A stretch of 64,000 bases of DNA from Neobacillus niacini. GTDB taxonomy: Bacteria; Bacillota; Bacilli; Bacillales; Cytobacillaceae. Position numbers and translations under genes: made by a program. Below, piece by piece: positions 35,216 to 47,116 of the stretch. The first letter of the stretch is position 1. Each line of letters opens with the position of its first letter. Where the stretch lies: positions 186,001 to 250,000 of the forward strand of contig NZ_BAWM01000004.1 in assembly GCF_000759675.1 (NCBI RefSeq), in the 5' to 3' direction. Under the pieces are notes generated by a model, which worked only from the letters and a program-made list of their open reading frames with translations, was not told where the DNA came from and made no database searches.

Positions 35216-36631
35216 CTATTTTAATACATGAATTGGAGTACCAAGTGCTACCTCAGCAGCTTCCATTGTAATTTCACCTAATGTTGGATGAGCATGAATC
35301 GTCATCGCTAAATCTTCGACTGTCATTCCTGCTTCAAGCGCCAACCCTAACTCAGCAATCATATCTGAAGCACTTGCACCTGCAATTTGCGCACCGATCA
35401 AGACACCATCTTCTTTACGTGAAACTAATTTAACAAAACCTTCTCCACTGTCTAGTGATAGAGCACGCCCATTTGCTGCAAAAGGGAATTTTGCTGCATT
35501 AACTTCAATTCCTTCTTCTTTTGCTTGCGCTTCAGTATAACCTACGCTAGCTAATTCTGGGTCTGAGAATACAACTGCAGGGATCCCTAAGTAGTCAATT
35601 ACAGCATTATGACCTGCAATCGCCTCTGCAGCAATTTTCCCTTCATAAGAAGCTTTGTGAGCTAATTGAGGACCTGCAACAACATCACCAATTGCATAAA
35701 TATTAGAGACACTGGTTCTGCATTGATTGTCAATATCGATTATTCCACGATCTGTAACTTTCACACCGATTTGTTCAAGTCCCATTTCATCGGTATTTGG
35801 ACGACGTCCAACCATTACAAAAACATAGTCTGCTTCAAGTTTCTTTTCTTCACCTTTTGACTCGAACGTAACAACTACACCATTTTCGGTTTCTTCTACA
35901 CCTTTAGCCATAGCCTTTGTATAGAATTCAGCACCTTTTTTCTTCATGGTTTTCTTAACAAGTGCAGCCATTTGCTTCTCAAATACACCAAGACCCAATA
36001 TCTCATCTGCACCTTCAAGGATCGTTACTTGTGTACCAAAATTCGCGTAGGCACCACCAAGCTCTATTCCGATTACACCGCCGCCGATGACAACGATTTT
36101 TTCAGGAACTTCTTGTAGATTAAGCGCACCTGTTGAATTAAGTACTCGTTTTGAGTATTTAAAAGTTGGCAGCTCTATTGGACGAGAACCTGATGCAATA
36201 ATCGCATTTTTGAAGTTATACGTTTGTGCAGAATTTTCGCCAATTACTCGTAATGAATTACCGTCCACAAAGTATGCTTCTCCACGAACAATTTCTACCT
36301 TATTCCCTTTTAGTAAACCTTCTACGCCACCAGTTAACTTTTTCACGATTCCAGCTTTCCATTCTTGAACCTTTGAAAAATCAACCTTTACATTCTCAGC
36401 TGTAATTCCGAATGAATCAGAGTGTGTTGCTACTTCGTAACGGTGTCCAGCAGCAATTACCGCTTTTGAGGGAATACAACCTACATTTAAACATACTCCG
36501 CCGATATATTCCTTTTCTACAATCGTAACCTTTTGACCTAACTGGGCTGCACGAATAGCAGCCACGTATCCGCCAGGACCAGCACCTATGACTATAGTAT
36601 CTGTATCAATTGCAAAATCTCCTACTACCAT
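35216..36631 (-). CDS. pdhD: Dihydrolipoyl dehydrogenase (E3)
   Basis: 471 residues. FAD-binding G-A-G-P-G-G-Y at the N-terminus, redox-active disulfide in [17 protein letters not shown]-binding [10 protein letters not shown], and the C-terminal active-site H-A-H-P-T-L-G-E. It reoxidises lipoyl groups for pyruvate dehydrogenase and, in Bacillus, also for 2-oxoglutarate dehydrogenase. Last gene of pdhABCD, 4 bases after pdhC, with a strong terminator 4 bases on. Confidence 0.97.
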   Translation of the reverse strand: MVVGDFAIDTDTIVIGAGPGGYVAAIRAAQLGQKVTIVEKEYIGGVCLNVGCIPSKAVIAAGHRYEVATHSDSFGITAENVKVDFSKVQEWKAGIVKKLTGGVEGLLKGNKVEIVRGEAYFVDGNSLRVIGENSAQTYNFKNAIIASGSRPIELPTFKYSKRVLNSTGALNLQEVPEKIVVIGGGVIGIELGGAYANFGTQVTILEGADEILGLGVFEKQMAALVKKTMKKKGAEFYTKAMAKGVEETENGVVVTFESKGEEKKLEADYVFVMVGRRPNTDEMGLEQIGVKVTDRGIIDIDNQCRTSVSNIYAIGDVVAGPQLAHKASYEGKIAAEAIAGHNAVIDYLGIPAVVFSDPELASVGYTEAQAKEEGIEVNAAKFPFAANGRALSLDSGEGFVKLVSRKEDGVLIGAQIAGASASDMIAELGLALEAGMTVEDLAMTIHAHPTLGEITMEAAEVALGTPIHVLK

Positions 36632-36634
36632 TTG

Positions 36635-37990
36635 TTACGCCTCCATTAACAATAGTTCTGGATCGTTCAATAATCTCTTAATGTGATTTAATGCATTTTG
36701 AGCAGTCGCTCCATCAATCATTCTGTGGTCAAAGCTTAGTGACAATGCTAATACTGGAGCCGCCACAATTTCACCATTACGTACAATTGGTTTTTCTGCA
36801 ATACGACCTACCCCAAGGATAGCTACTTCAGGGTGGTTAATGACTGGTGTAAACCATTGACCGCCAGCAGAACCAATATTAGAAATCGTACAAGAAGCAC
36901 CTTTCATTTCGTTTGGAGCAAGTTTCCCATCACGTGCTTTTCCAGCTAATTCATTGATTTCATTTGAAATTGAGAATACAGATTTGCGATCAGCATCTTT
37001 AACAACTGGTACCAATAAGCCTTTTTCAGTATCAGCGGCAATTCCAATATTATAGTAATGCTTATGAATAATTTCACTTGTTGCGTCATCAAGTGATGTA
37101 TTTAACGCAGGGAATTCACGTAAAGCACTAGTTAATGCTTTTACGATGTATGGTAAGAATGTTAACTTAATACCCTTAGCCGCCGCAACTTCTTTGAATT
37201 TTTTACGATGTGCAACAAGTTTTGTAACATCGATTTCATCCATAAGAGTTACGTGTGGTGCAGTATGTTTTGAATTTACCATTGCTTTTGCAATTGCTTT
37301 TCGAATACCGCTCATTTTCTCACGAGTTTCAGGATATTCACCTTGTGGAATTGGTGCAGCTTTTGGTGCTGGTGCTGCCTCAGCCTGAACAGCTGCTGGT
37401 GTTGCAGTTTCTGCCGCTGGTGTTGCAGCTGCAGGTGCTCCGCCGCTTAAGAATGCGTCAATATCAGCTTTCACAATGCGTCCGTTTTTACCAGAACCAG
37501 GAACTTGGGTAATTTCCACACCTTTATCACGAGCGTATTTACGAACAGAAGGCATTGCAATAATTTTACGATTAGGGTCTACTTCTGCCTGTGGAGTAGT
37601 AGTTCCAATACCACTTGCAGCTGGGGCAGGCGGTGGTGTTGCTGGAGCCTCTTGAGCAGCAGCTGGGGCAGCAGGTGCTTCTTGCTTAGGTGCTTCTTCA
37701 GTATGCTCGTCACCTTTAAATTGCAAGTTTTCATATCCAGGTGCATCAAATGTTACTAGTACCTGACCAACTGTTGCTACAGTTCCTTCAGCAACTAACA
37801 CTTCAAGGACAGTACCTTCAACTGGGGAAGGAATTTCAACTACTGCTTTATCATTTTGTATTTCACAAAGTACATCATCTTCCTGGACTTTATCGCCTGG
37901 CTTTATGAACCATTTAACAATCTCGCCTTCATGAATACCTTCACCAATGTCAGGCATTTTAAATTGGAATGTGGTTGCGGTTGCGCTCAC
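36635..37990 (-). CDS. pdhC: Dihydrolipoyllysine acetyltransferase (E2)
   Basis: 451 residues. One lipoyl domain (about 8-80; lipoyl Lys in I-Q-N-D-K-A-V-V-E), an Ala/Pro-rich linker, a peripheral-subunit-binding domain ([13 protein letters not shown], about 145-180), a second Ala/Pro linker, and the catalytic acyltransferase core ending [10 protein letters not shown]. Forms the core to which E1 and E3 bind. The Ala/Pro linkers make the DNA locally GC-richer and repetitive. Within pdhABCD. Confidence 0.96.
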   Translation of the reverse strand: MSATATTFQFKMPDIGEGIHEGEIVKWFIKPGDKVQEDDVLCEIQNDKAVVEIPSPVEGTVLEVLVAEGTVATVGQVLVTFDAPGYENLQFKGDEHTEEAPKQEAPAAPAAAQEAPATPPPAPAASGIGTTTPQAEVDPNRKIIAMPSVRKYARDKGVEITQVPGSGKNGRIVKADIDAFLSGGAPAAATPAAETATPAAVQAEAAPAPKAAPIPQGEYPETREKMSGIRKAIAKAMVNSKHTAPHVTLMDEIDVTKLVAHRKKFKEVAAAKGIKLTFLPYIVKALTSALREFPALNTSLDDATSEIIHKHYYNIGIAADTEKGLLVPVVKDADRKSVFSISNEINELAGKARDGKLAPNEMKGASCTISNIGSAGGQWFTPVINHPEVAILGVGRIAEKPIVRNGEIVAAPVLALSLSFDHRMIDGATAQNALNHIKRLLNDPELLLMEA

Positions 37991-38078
37991 TGGGATTCAC
38001 CCTCCTATTTTTGTAAATATTTCTACCGATCAATTAAAAGATATAAGCGGGAAACAGAATCCTATTTCCCAGCTTACA

Positions 38079-39056
38079 TTAGAATGTTAATACTTTTTTC
38101 GCTGTTTCAATAACGTCTTTATAGTTTGGAAGCCAAGCTGCTTCTGCTTGTGGGAATGGATAAATAGTATCTGGTGCTGCTACACGCAGTACAGGTGCAT
38201 CTAAGCTTAAAATCGCACGGTCGTTAATTTCAGCTACTACATTTGCAGCAATCCCAGCTTGTTTTTGTGCTTCTTGAACAACAATTGCACGGCCAGTTTT
38301 TTCAACAGAAGCAATAATGGTTTCAATATCAATTGGACTAACCGTACGTAAGTCGATTACTTCAGCGGAGAATCCTTCCTTCGCCAACTCTTCGGCAGCC
38401 TTTAATGACTCATGAACCATCGCACCATAAGTAACAATTGAAATATCAGTACCTTCACGTTTTACATCTGCTTTTCCAAGTGGAATTGTATATTCACCTT
38501 CAGGAACTTCTTGACGGAATGAACGGTATAATTTCATATGCTCAAGGAAAATAACTGGATCATTATCACGAATTGATGAGATAAGAAGACCTTTCGCATC
38601 ATATGGTGTAGACGGAATAACTACTTTTACTCCTGGTTGCTGGGCCATTAGGCCTTCTAAACTGTCTGCGTGCATATCTGGTGTATGTACGCCTCCACCA
38701 AATGGTGAACGGAATGTGATAGGAGCACTGAATTTTCCACCTGTACGGAAACGCAGGCGTGCTGCCTGTCCAGAAATGGAATCCATTACTTCATACACGA
38801 ACCCAAAAAATTGGATTTCTGGAACTGGGCGGAAGCCTTGTAAGGCTAAACCTACCGCTAAACCGCCGATTCCTGATTCAGCTAATGGTGTATCAAATAC
38901 ACGATCCTCGCCAAATTCATTTTGCAATCCTTCAGTTGCACGGAAAACACCACCGTTTACACCAACATCTTCACCAAAAACCAATACGTTCGGATCATTT
39001 TTTAATTCCACACGCATTGCATCTGTAATTGCTTGAATCATTGTCATTTGAGCCAT
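38079..39056 (-). CDS. pdhB: Pyruvate dehydrogenase E1 beta subunit
   Basis: 325 residues, transketolase-like pyrimidine-binding domain then transketolase C-terminal domain. Markers: [32 protein letters not shown] and F-L-E-H. With E1 alpha it makes the thiamine-diphosphate enzyme that decarboxylates pyruvate. Starts 3 bases after the pdhA stop; an 88-base gap to pdhC holds no hairpin that I can see. Confidence 0.97.
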   Translation of the reverse strand: MAQMTMIQAITDAMRVELKNDPNVLVFGEDVGVNGGVFRATEGLQNEFGEDRVFDTPLAESGIGGLAVGLALQGFRPVPEIQFFGFVYEVMDSISGQAARLRFRTGGKFSAPITFRSPFGGGVHTPDMHADSLEGLMAQQPGVKVVIPSTPYDAKGLLISSIRDNDPVIFLEHMKLYRSFRQEVPEGEYTIPLGKADVKREGTDISIVTYGAMVHESLKAAEELAKEGFSAEVIDLRTVSPIDIETIIASVEKTGRAIVVQEAQKQAGIAANVVAEINDRAILSLDAPVLRVAAPDTIYPFPQAEAAWLPNYKDVIETAKKVLTF

Positions 39057-39059
39057 GAC

Positions 39060-40489
<1,430 letters not shown>

Positions 40490-40490
<1 letters not shown>

Positions 40491-40520
40491 AAAAAATCGG
40501 CCGCTTCAGCCGATTTTTTC
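40490..40520 (-). terminator. Terminator after ykyA
   Basis: AAAATCGGC/GCCGATTTT stem with A- and T-runs; 3 bases past the ykyA stop. Confidence 0.88.
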
Positions 40521-40522
40521 GT

Positions 40523-41185
40523 TCACTTTTCCAGATTAAGCCCTGCTTCTTTATAAAATTCAAGCTTTTTCTCATTGTATTGTGCAGTTAATTCATTGAA
40601 TTCTTCATTAGCGTCATACACCTTTTGGTAGGTAGTATTTAATCTCGTTACATGAGCTTCTAGCTTGTCATACGAGATACTCTCATTTTTTAACATTAGA
40701 TATAAATCTTTATCACTATCTAATGCACTTGAATATTCCTTTGCAAGCTGTTTATGTACTTTATATCTATTTCTCATTATTTCAAATAAATCATCAGCTT
40801 TTCTTTTTTGCGCAGAATCCTTTATTTCATTCTTTATTTCTTCTGCCTTCTTAAATTCTGTTTTTGAATCGTTGATACTGTCAATTTCTTTTTGTAAATG
40901 GTCTCTTCTCTTATCAATTATTGAAAGTGCATCGTCAGAAAGCTTGACAATTTCTTCATGCTGCTTCATACCAAGAGCCATTATTTGATTATATATTTCC
41001 TTTTCTTCTTTTTCTAATGCAACCAGCGGCTCTTGCTGCTCCTCAAATTCTTTTTCTGCTTTCACTACTTTTTCTAAGACTTGATACAATCTTTCAGCTG
41101 ACTTCTCTTTGCTAACGCAGCCAGTTAATAGGAAACCCACTGCTAAAACTGATACCAATATGTTAGTAATTCTAAAAATAGACAA
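40523..41185 (-). CDS. ykyA: YkyA-like cell-wall-binding lipoprotein
   Basis: 220 residues, start TTG 41185 behind GGGGGGGG. Lipobox F-L-L-T-G-C (Cys about residue 23). The rest is almost entirely charged coiled coil (E, K rich), e.g. V-V-K-A-E-K-E-F-E-E-Q-Q-E-P-L. Matches YkyA, annotated as a putative cell-wall-binding lipoprotein, located beside defB and pdhA in B. subtilis. Function unproved. Confidence 0.88.
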   Translation of the reverse strand: MSIFRITNILVSVLAVGFLLTGCVSKEKSAERLYQVLEKVVKAEKEFEEQQEPLVALEKEEKEIYNQIMALGMKQHEEIVKLSDDALSIIDKRRDHLQKEIDSINDSKTEFKKAEEIKNEIKDSAQKRKADDLFEIMRNRYKVHKQLAKEYSSALDSDKDLYLMLKNESISYDKLEAHVTRLNTTYQKVYDANEEFNELTAQYNEKKLEFYKEAGLNLEK

Positions 41186-41368
41186 GTCCCCCCCCCTTAC
41201 TGATTACAATTCTTACTATATCTGTCCTTCTTATTTTTGACAATATCTCCTAGAAATTATCTAATTACACCAGGGATAAGGCTATTCTTACAATTAACTT
41301 TTCTGGAATAGTCTGATAGACTAATGAATATTAATATCTTTAGATTATAAACAGGAGTGAATGGAATC

Positions 41369-41923
41369 ATGTTAATGATGGATGATATCATAAGGGACGG
41401 CCATCCTACACTTAGAAAAGTAGCTGCTGAAGTATCCATGCCGCCATCGGAGGAAGAAAAAGAAATACTTAAAAGTCTTTTAGAATATGTTAAAACGAGT
41501 CAAAACCCTGAGCTTTCTTTACAATATGGATTACGACCAGGAATCGGTTTGGCTGCACCACAGATCAATGTCTCAAAGCGGATGATAGCTGTACATCTAT
41601 ATGATGATAAAGGTAACTTATACAGCTACGGATTGTATAATCCCAAAATTGTCAGCCATTCTGTTGAAAAAGCTTACTTGGTTTCAGGTGAAGGTTGTCT
41701 GTCAGTGGATGAAGACATTCCCGGATATGTGGAAAGGTTTGCTCGAATTACCGTAAAGGGAATTACACTTGAAGGTGAAGAGGTTAAACTCCGTTTAAAA
41801 GGTCTTCCTGCAATTTGCTTTCAACATGAAATTGACCATTTAAATGGAATTATGTTTTATGATCAAATCAATAAACAAGATCCTTTTAAACCGATTGAGG
41901 GTGCAATCGCTATAGAGAGATAA
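41369..41923 (+). CDS. defB: Peptide deformylase
   Basis: 184 residues from ATG 41369 (AGGAGTGAATGGAATC upstream; ATG 41357 overlaps the ribosome site). The three metal-site motifs are complete: G-I-G-L-A-A-P-Q-I, E-G-C-L-S-V and Q-H-E-I-D-H-L-N-G, with Cys and both His as iron or zinc ligands. The insertion after the first motif fits the longer type 2 enzymes of Gram-positives. It removes the formyl group from new proteins. Convergent with the HAD phosphatase gene. Confidence 0.95.
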   Translation: MLMMDDIIRDGHPTLRKVAAEVSMPPSEEEKEILKSLLEYVKTSQNPELSLQYGLRPGIGLAAPQINVSKRMIAVHLYDDKGNLYSYGLYNPKIVSHSVEKAYLVSGEGCLSVDEDIPGYVERFARITVKGITLEGEEVKLRLKGLPAICFQHEIDHLNGIMFYDQINKQDPFKPIEGAIAIER

Positions 41924-41963
41924 GAAAAAAGCGCAAGTGGCTACTATCCTCTTGCGCTTTTTT
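41924..41963. terminator. Bidirectional terminator
   Basis: AAAAAAGCGCAAG/CTTGCGCTTTTTT stem with a 13-base loop between converging genes. Confidence 0.92.
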
Positions 41964-41967
41964 CTAT

Positions 41968-42738
41968 TTATATGAGTTTTAATTCTTTCAATCCATTCCA
42001 GATTCCATTTTCAGTAACATCAGTAGTAACTAAATTTGCAAGTGCCTTTGCCTCAGGAACACCATTCCCCATTGCAACACCAGTTCCAACCGCTTTAAGC
42101 ATTTCCAAATCATTCAAACCATCACCAAATGCATAAACATCCTTCAAATCAAACCCTAACCTGTCAATCATTTTCTTTATACCTTCAGCTTTAGATCCAC
42201 CTTTAGGTAGGACATCGACTGAATAGGGATGCCATCTAATAAAATCAAATTCAGGGAAATTCTCAAAATAGAACTTCTCTTCATCCTCCTTACAGAAAAG
42301 TAAAGATTGATAAATCTCATTATGGACATAGAAAGATTTGTTCTCTTCAGGATGTGGAAATAACAAGCTTCCCATACTTGTTTCAATAAAGGGATGGTAA
42401 TGTGTAGTGGCCTTCATTGTTAATTCGTTCATAAAAATCAATGGATGTTCGTGGGCATTTGTATCCTGTAGAAATCTTTCTAACTCAGTTTGTTTTAGTG
42501 GATTCTTATAAATCGCTTCATTTTCAAACACAACATATTGGCCATTGAAACTAACGTAGGAATCAATATCTAGTTCTTTTATTAAACTTGTAAACATAAA
42601 AGGCGCTCTTCCGGTTGCAATTGCTACGAACACACCATTCTCCTTTAAGGTTTGGATCGCTTTTTTAGTACTGCTTGGGAGTTTTTTCTCATGGTCGAGC
42701 AAGGTTCCGTCTATATCAAAAAAAACAATTTTCTTCAT
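41968..42738 (-). CDS. ykrA: Cof-type HAD phosphatase (YkrA)
   Basis: 256 residues from ATG 42738 (AAAGAGGAG upstream); an open frame up to 42804 precedes the ribosome site. HAD motifs: F-F-D-I-D-G-T-L-L (nucleophile Asp), A-I-A-T-G-R-A-P, a Lys in K-G-G-S-K-A-E-G and G-D-G-L-N-D-L-E-M-L. The long cap between motifs II and III marks the Cof/type IIB subgroup, which act on sugar phosphates and similar compounds. Its neighbour defB matches the ykrA-defB pair of B. subtilis. Confidence 0.88.
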   Translation of the reverse strand: MKKIVFFDIDGTLLDHEKKLPSSTKKAIQTLKENGVFVAIATGRAPFMFTSLIKELDIDSYVSFNGQYVVFENEAIYKNPLKQTELERFLQDTNAHEHPLIFMNELTMKATTHYHPFIETSMGSLLFPHPEENKSFYVHNEIYQSLLFCKEDEEKFYFENFPEFDFIRWHPYSVDVLPKGGSKAEGIKKMIDRLGFDLKDVYAFGDGLNDLEMLKAVGTGVAMGNGVPEAKALANLVTTDVTENGIWNGLKELKLI

Positions 42739-42910
42739 GTAATTTTGACTCCTCTTTACTGTTAATAATAGAATAAAGCTTACATTAATTTCTCTAATAA
42801 ACACTAATCATAACAAGAATAATTGTCAATTTATTAAACTTTCATAATTATTCCATGTTTATCCATGAAAGAAATCTTGTTTATACCATATAATATTAGT
42901 ATCAAAATGA

Positions 42911-42938
42911 TTGAATAAAAAAAAATCTACAATAATAT
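42911..42938 (+). promoter_or_regulatory. Candidate promoter for the 23-residue peptide gene
   Basis: TTGAAT, 16-base spacer, TAATAT. A start near 42945 would leave a leader of about 57 bases. In AT-rich DNA this is only suggestive. Confidence 0.4.
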
Positions 42939-43001
42939 ATCATGGCTTGCTTTACATTGGACAAGGATCGTTTAAAATAGGAAGTAAGGAGATGATCCAC
43001 T

Positions 43002-43073
43002 ATGTTAAAGAAGCTAAGAAAGAAGCTCTTAAAACAGTGGAAAGATTTACTACGAAAAAAATCAATTGCCTAA
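43002..43073 (+). CDS. 23-residue basic amphipathic peptide
   Basis: ATG to TAA, 24 codons, with a textbook ribosome site AAGGAGATGATCC 5 bases upstream and a hairpin terminator starting 14 bases after the stop. The peptide begins M-L-K-K-L-R-K-K-L-L-K-Q-W-K; roughly half the residues are Lys or Arg, spaced with Leu and one Trp so as to form an amphipathic helix. Not recognised. It could be a small membrane-active or RNA-binding protein, a toxin, or the coding part of a regulatory RNA. A longer frame overlapping it at 42911-43132 has no ribosome site. Confidence 0.6.
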   Translation: MLKKLRKKLLKQWKDLLRKKSIA

Positions 43074-43085
43074 CAACAACTTTTT

Positions 43086-43120
43086 TCGAGCCCTTCAAAC
43101 TTGCGAAGGGCTCCTTCCTT
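43086..43120 (+). terminator. Terminator after the 23-residue peptide gene
   Basis: Perfect 9-bp stem GAGCCCTTC/GAAGGGCTC with an 8-base loop, then CTTCCTTATT, a modest T tail. Confidence 0.7.
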
Positions 43121-43268
43121 ATTGTAAATTGATTATCAGTGTATTATTTACATATTTTTTCTATAGATCCAAGTGCTTTCTTTTTAGGCGAAAAGTGAAT
43201 TTAAATGAAAAAAATGTAATTATTTTATATAATAGAAAAAGTCATGATCGATTAAGGAGCGATTTATT

Positions 43269-43478
43269 ATGGTATTTAAAGTTTATTTTCAAGAAAACAT
43301 TAAAGAAGTCCCAGTTAGAGAGAACACAATGGTTCTCTATGTAGAAGGCGAATCTGTAAGGGATGTTCGAAAAAAAGTTGCGGATCGAGGATATAACGTT
43401 GAATTTGTACAAGTGGTAACAGGAGCGTATTTAGAATATGAACAACAAAATGAAGATTATAAAGTATTGGAGATTTGA
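43269..43478 (+). CDS. rpoY: RNA polymerase epsilon subunit
   Basis: 69 residues (YkzG), start ATG 43269 behind AAGGAGCG. V-F-K-V-Y-F-Q-E-N, P-V-R-E-N-T and Y-L-E-Y-E-Q are the family's typical stretches. It binds core RNA polymerase near the downstream DNA jaw and resembles a phage inhibitor. Always directly ahead of rnjA in Bacillales; here the two are 6 bases apart and the ribosome site of rnjA lies in the rpoY tail. Confidence 0.94.
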   Translation: MVFKVYFQENIKEVPVRENTMVLYVEGESVRDVRKKVADRGYNVEFVQVVTGAYLEYEQQNEDYKVLEI

Positions 43479-43484
43479 TAATTT

Positions 43485-45152
43485 ATGAAATTTGTAAAAA
43501 ATGATCAAACTGCTGTTTTCGCTTTAGGCGGTTTGGGCGAGATAGGAAAAAACACATATGCAGTACAATTCCAGGATGAAATAATTTTAATTGATGCTGG
43601 GATTAAATTCCCTGAGGACGAGCTATTAGGAATTGATTATGTCATCCCGGATTACACTTATTTAGTAAAAAATGAAGACAAAATTAAAGGGTTGTTTATT
43701 ACACACGGACACGAGGACCATATTGGCGGTATCCCATATTTGCTTCGAGAAGTAAATATTCCAATCTATGGTGGAAAACTCGCCCTCGGACTAATAAAAA
43801 ATAAACTTGAAGAGCATGGACTATTAAGGAATGCAAAACTAATTCCCATTCAAGAAGATGATGTGATTAAATTCCGTAAGACCTCTGTTAGTTTTTTCCG
43901 AACTACACACAGTATTCCAGATTCATACGGTATAGTAGTAAAGACCCCACCAGGGCAAATCGTTCATACAGGCGACTTCAAATTTGACTTCACACCTGTA
44001 GGTGAACCCGCTAATTTAACCAAAATGGCAGAAATCGGAAAAGAAGGAGTACTATGTTTATTATCAGATAGTACAAATAGTGAAATTCCAGAATTTACAA
44101 TGTCTGAGCGTCTTGTCGGTGAAAGTATTGATGATATCTTCCGAAAGGTCTCCGGTCGTATTATATTCGCAACCTTTGCATCTAATATTTATAGACTGCA
44201 ACAAGTGGTTGAAGCTGCAGTTGCCAATGGAAGAAAAGTGGCTGTTTTTGGTCGCAGCATGGAATCGGCCATTACGATTGGTCAAGAACTCGGCTATATT
44301 AATGCCCCGAAAGAAACTTTTATCGAAGCAAATCAAATCAATCGACTACCTGCAGATAAAGTAACGATTTTATGTACTGGAAGTCAGGGTGAAGCCATGG
44401 CTGCTTTATCTAGGATTGCTAATGGTACGCATAGGCAGATTCAAATTATTCCAGGGGATACCGTAGTATTCTCGTCTTCACCAATACCTGGAAACACAAT
44501 TAGTGTTAACAGGACGATCAATATGTTGTTCCGTGCAGGTGCTGAAGTCATCCATGGAAAACTTAGTAACATTCACACTTCTGGACATGGCGGCCAAGAA
44601 GAACAAAAACTAATGCTTCGTTTAATTAAACCAAAATTCTTTATGCCTATCCACGGAGAATATAGAATGCAAAGAATGCATTCCAAACTTGCAGTTGACT
44701 GTGGTGTTGATGAAGAAAATTGTTTTATTATGGACAACGGTGAAGTATTAGCTCTTTCCGAAAACAGTGCGCAAGTAGCAGGGAAAATACCTTCTGGTTC
44801 TGTTTATATTGATGGAAGCGGTATTGGCGACATCGGAAATATTGTTTTACGTGACAGAAGGATCCTTTCTGAAGAAGGATTGGTTGTTGTCGTGGTTAGC
44901 ATTAACATGAAAGATTTCAAAATAGCTTCAGGTCCTGACCTTATTTCCAGAGGATTTGTCTATATGAGAGAATCAGGTGATTTAATTAACGATGCTCAAA
45001 ACCTGATTACTAAGCACTTAAATAAAGTTATGGAACGAAAAACAAGTCAATGGTCAGAAATTAAAAATGAAATTACGGATACATTAGCACCATTCCTTTA
45101 CGAAAAAACAAAACGCAGACCGATGATTTTACCAATCATTATGGAAGTATAA
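43485..45152 (+). CDS. rnjA: Ribonuclease J1
   Basis: 555 residues, same as B. subtilis RNase J1. Metallo-beta-lactamase motif [10 protein letters not shown], further ligands in H-T-G-D-F-K-F-D, beta-CASP domain with S-D-S-T-N, H-T-S-G-H-G-G and P-I-H-G-E-Y-R-M, and a C-terminal dimer domain. It has 5'-to-3' exonuclease and endonuclease activity and governs mRNA decay and rRNA maturation. Operon with rpoY; closed by a terminator. Confidence 0.97.
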   Translation: MKFVKNDQTAVFALGGLGEIGKNTYAVQFQDEIILIDAGIKFPEDELLGIDYVIPDYTYLVKNEDKIKGLFITHGHEDHIGGIPYLLREVNIPIYGGKLALGLIKNKLEEHGLLRNAKLIPIQEDDVIKFRKTSVSFFRTTHSIPDSYGIVVKTPPGQIVHTGDFKFDFTPVGEPANLTKMAEIGKEGVLCLLSDSTNSEIPEFTMSERLVGESIDDIFRKVSGRIIFATFASNIYRLQQVVEAAVANGRKVAVFGRSMESAITIGQELGYINAPKETFIEANQINRLPADKVTILCTGSQGEAMAALSRIANGTHRQIQIIPGDTVVFSSSPIPGNTISVNRTINMLFRAGAEVIHGKLSNIHTSGHGGQEEQKLMLRLIKPKFFMPIHGEYRMQRMHSKLAVDCGVDEENCFIMDNGEVLALSENSAQVAGKIPSGSVYIDGSGIGDIGNIVLRDRRILSEEGLVVVVVSINMKDFKIASGPDLISRGFVYMRESGDLINDAQNLITKHLNKVMERKTSQWSEIKNEITDTLAPFLYEKTKRRPMILPIIMEV

Positions 45153-45153
45153 G

Positions 45154-45189
45154 AAAAGGAAGCGACTCTTTGAGCGCTTCCTTTTTCTA
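45154..45189 (+). terminator. Terminator after rnjA
   Basis: AAAAGGAAGCG/CGCTTCCTTTTT stem with a 10-base loop. Confidence 0.9.
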
Positions 45190-45408
45190 TTGTCTAGCTT
45201 CAGCGCCTAGGGGCTCGGGGTCATAAGACAATCCGTCAAGAAGGTAAAGAGCAACCTTCTCGCCGGCTCGTCGTATGCCTGTCGCCCTTGGGCAAGGCGC
45301 TTCCGCTTTTCTTATTGTCTAGCTTCACAAGAATAAGCTTCGGAAGCATTAAATCGCACGAAAGAAAAGCGTTAGCTTTTCTGAGGAGCGCCTAGGGGCT
45401 TCCGCTTT
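45190..45408. repeat. Intergenic repeat, second family, copy 1
   Basis: GC-richer, gene-free block of about 220 bases. It opens with a 38-base unit (45190-45227) that recurs inverted at 61147-61184 with one mismatch, both beginning from TTGTCTAGCT. Within the block the TTGTCTAGCTTCA start and the AGCGCCTAGGGGCT core each occur again (about 45317 and 45388), and GCTTCCGCTTTTC occurs twice, so it looks like nested or tandemly inserted copies. Such elements are common in Bacillus intergenic DNA. No gene inside. Confidence 0.75.
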
Positions 45409-45411
45409 TCC

Positions 45412-46071
45412 TTATTGCATAACCTTCCGCTCAAAACGATCGATGTCTTCATCTGTACCAATAACAATCAATACATCGTTCGGTCGGATATCTTCATTTG
45501 CCTTTGGAGAAACGATGATATCCATACCTCTTTTAATGGCTACAATATTTAATCCATATTTCTTTCGAATGTCTAAATCAATGATTGTATTACCGCTTAT
45601 CTTACTATTAGCTCCGATTTCAACAATACTATGTTCATCAGACAACTCTAGATAATCTAACACACTGCTTGAAGCCATATTGTGAGCAATTCTTCTTCCC
45701 ATATCCCTCTCAGGATGTACCACCTTGTCAGCGCCAATTTTCACAAGCACTTTCTCATGATAATCATTTTGCGCTTTAACGGTAATATGTTTAACTCCTA
45801 GCTCCTTTAAAATCAAGGTGGTTAATATACTAGATTGAATATCATCACCAATTGCCACAATCACGTGATCGAAGTTACGTATGCCAAGACTCTTTAGCAC
45901 TGCCTCATCCGTTGTATCTCCCACAGCAGCATGAGAGGCAATCATGGCATATGCATTGACTCTTTCTTCGTTCTTATCTATTGCCAGTACCTCAAAACCT
46001 TCATCAGAAAGAGTACGACAAATACTCCCGCCAAAACGACCCAGTCCTATTACTGCAAAATTTTTCCTCAC
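45412..46071 (-). CDS. ktrC: KtrC, regulatory subunit of a K+ channel
   Basis: 219 residues (YkqB). RCK-N domain with Rossmann loop V-I-G-L-G-R-F-G-G-S and a C-terminal RCK-C domain (about 140-219) that in Ktr proteins binds c-di-AMP. Start GTG 46071 after GGGGGAG. KtrC gates the membrane subunit KtrD for potassium uptake; KtrD is not in this window. Its neighbours to either side are a repeat and a DUF4349 lipoprotein gene. Confidence 0.92.
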   Translation of the reverse strand: MRKNFAVIGLGRFGGSICRTLSDEGFEVLAIDKNEERVNAYAMIASHAAVGDTTDEAVLKSLGIRNFDHVIVAIGDDIQSSILTTLILKELGVKHITVKAQNDYHEKVLVKIGADKVVHPERDMGRRIAHNMASSSVLDYLELSDEHSIVEIGANSKISGNTIIDLDIRKKYGLNIVAIKRGMDIIVSPKANEDIRPNDVLIVIGTDEDIDRFERKVMQ

Positions 46072-46141
46072 TAAAACTCCCCCAGCAAAATCAATTAACC
46101 ATTTTCATTTTAGCATATCCAAATTAGATGAATATACTTAT

Positions 46142-47047
46142 TTATTGGTTGCCATTCCTTTTAAGCACCTTCTTGATAAAGAGGTAAATAAAAACGGCAG
46201 CCAAGGCTAGGATTACTAAAATAGGCAAATTACCGACCAGAAATACAACTAACCCTGAAATTGCTGCTAATAGCATGTTTATGCTATTCATGAATTGTTT
46301 TTTAGTTTTATCCCAAGTATTAAAATCTTTATCTTCAAGATTTGGTACAATGACTTTATTTTCAAAAAGTGATATATGAATCGTCGATAGTGAGGTCTGA
46401 TTTTCTAAATATTTCATTCTTCCTTGAATTCTTTCAATTTCCTCTTGTACTGCAGCGAGATCAGCTGAAATTTTTAAAAGATCTTCTGTTTTCAGAGCAG
46501 ATTGCATAAATGAAGTTAATCGTTCTTCCACTACTCTTTTTGACTTTAGTCTTGAGTCAAGGTCGACATACTCTTCCGTAACATCTGTTCCAGTAATATT
46601 TCTTTGCAGAACCTCAGCTGCCTGACCCTCTGCGTCATGCATAAAGGCTTGGAAATTCTTTTGGGGAATTCGAACAGTGATTCGTCCACTTACTTGTTCA
46701 ATTCCATCCTTAGATACATTGGACTCAGAGATATAGCCTCCATATTTGACTATTTGTTCTTCTAGCTTTTGTAAGGTTTTTTCAAATCTCTTAACACGTA
46801 GCTGTAAATCTGCTTGATAAATAACCATTTGGTTAGGGACTTCTAATTCCGTTGGAGCAGCTTCCTCCTGTTTAGTATTATTATCCAAAAAATTTTGCGA
46901 CTTTTCTACTATACCAACCTGACCTGAATCCAATCCAGCACTACTGTCACTGCTCATTTTCGCTTCTTCACTTTTACTGTTTGAACTGCAAGCAGCTAGA
47001 AAAAGAATCAGTGATATCAAAGTAATTAATCTGACCACTTTTTTCAT
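46142..47047 (-). CDS. DUF4349 lipoprotein
   Basis: 301 residues, start ATG 47047. Lipobox F-L-A-A-C (Cys about residue 20), a low-complexity linker, a DUF4349 domain (about 70-250) with Y-Q-A-D-L-Q-L-R-V, G-G-Y-I-S-E-S-N, G-R-I-T-V-R-I-P and a coiled coil, then a C-terminal membrane span (about 262-292) and a short basic tail. Anchored at both ends with the domain outside. Role unknown; relatives are sometimes next to transporters. Confidence 0.87.
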   Translation of the reverse strand: MKKVVRLITLISLILFLAACSSNSKSEEAKMSSDSSAGLDSGQVGIVEKSQNFLDNNTKQEEAAPTELEVPNQMVIYQADLQLRVKRFEKTLQKLEEQIVKYGGYISESNVSKDGIEQVSGRITVRIPQKNFQAFMHDAEGQAAEVLQRNITGTDVTEEYVDLDSRLKSKRVVEERLTSFMQSALKTEDLLKISADLAAVQEEIERIQGRMKYLENQTSLSTIHISLFENKVIVPNLEDKDFNTWDKTKKQFMNSINMLLAAISGLVVFLVGNLPILVILALAAVFIYLFIKKVLKRNGNQ

Positions 47048-47116
47048 AACGCTAACCCCCTAATTTCTATTTATTAATACCGACGATAAAAATTTAGGAT
47101 GGTTACAAAAAAAATA

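Noticed and set aside
42911-43132. Open frame of 73 codons overlapping the 23-residue peptide gene
   Set aside because: No ribosome site at its start, it runs through the terminator hairpin, and the composition is not protein-like; the shorter frame has all signals.
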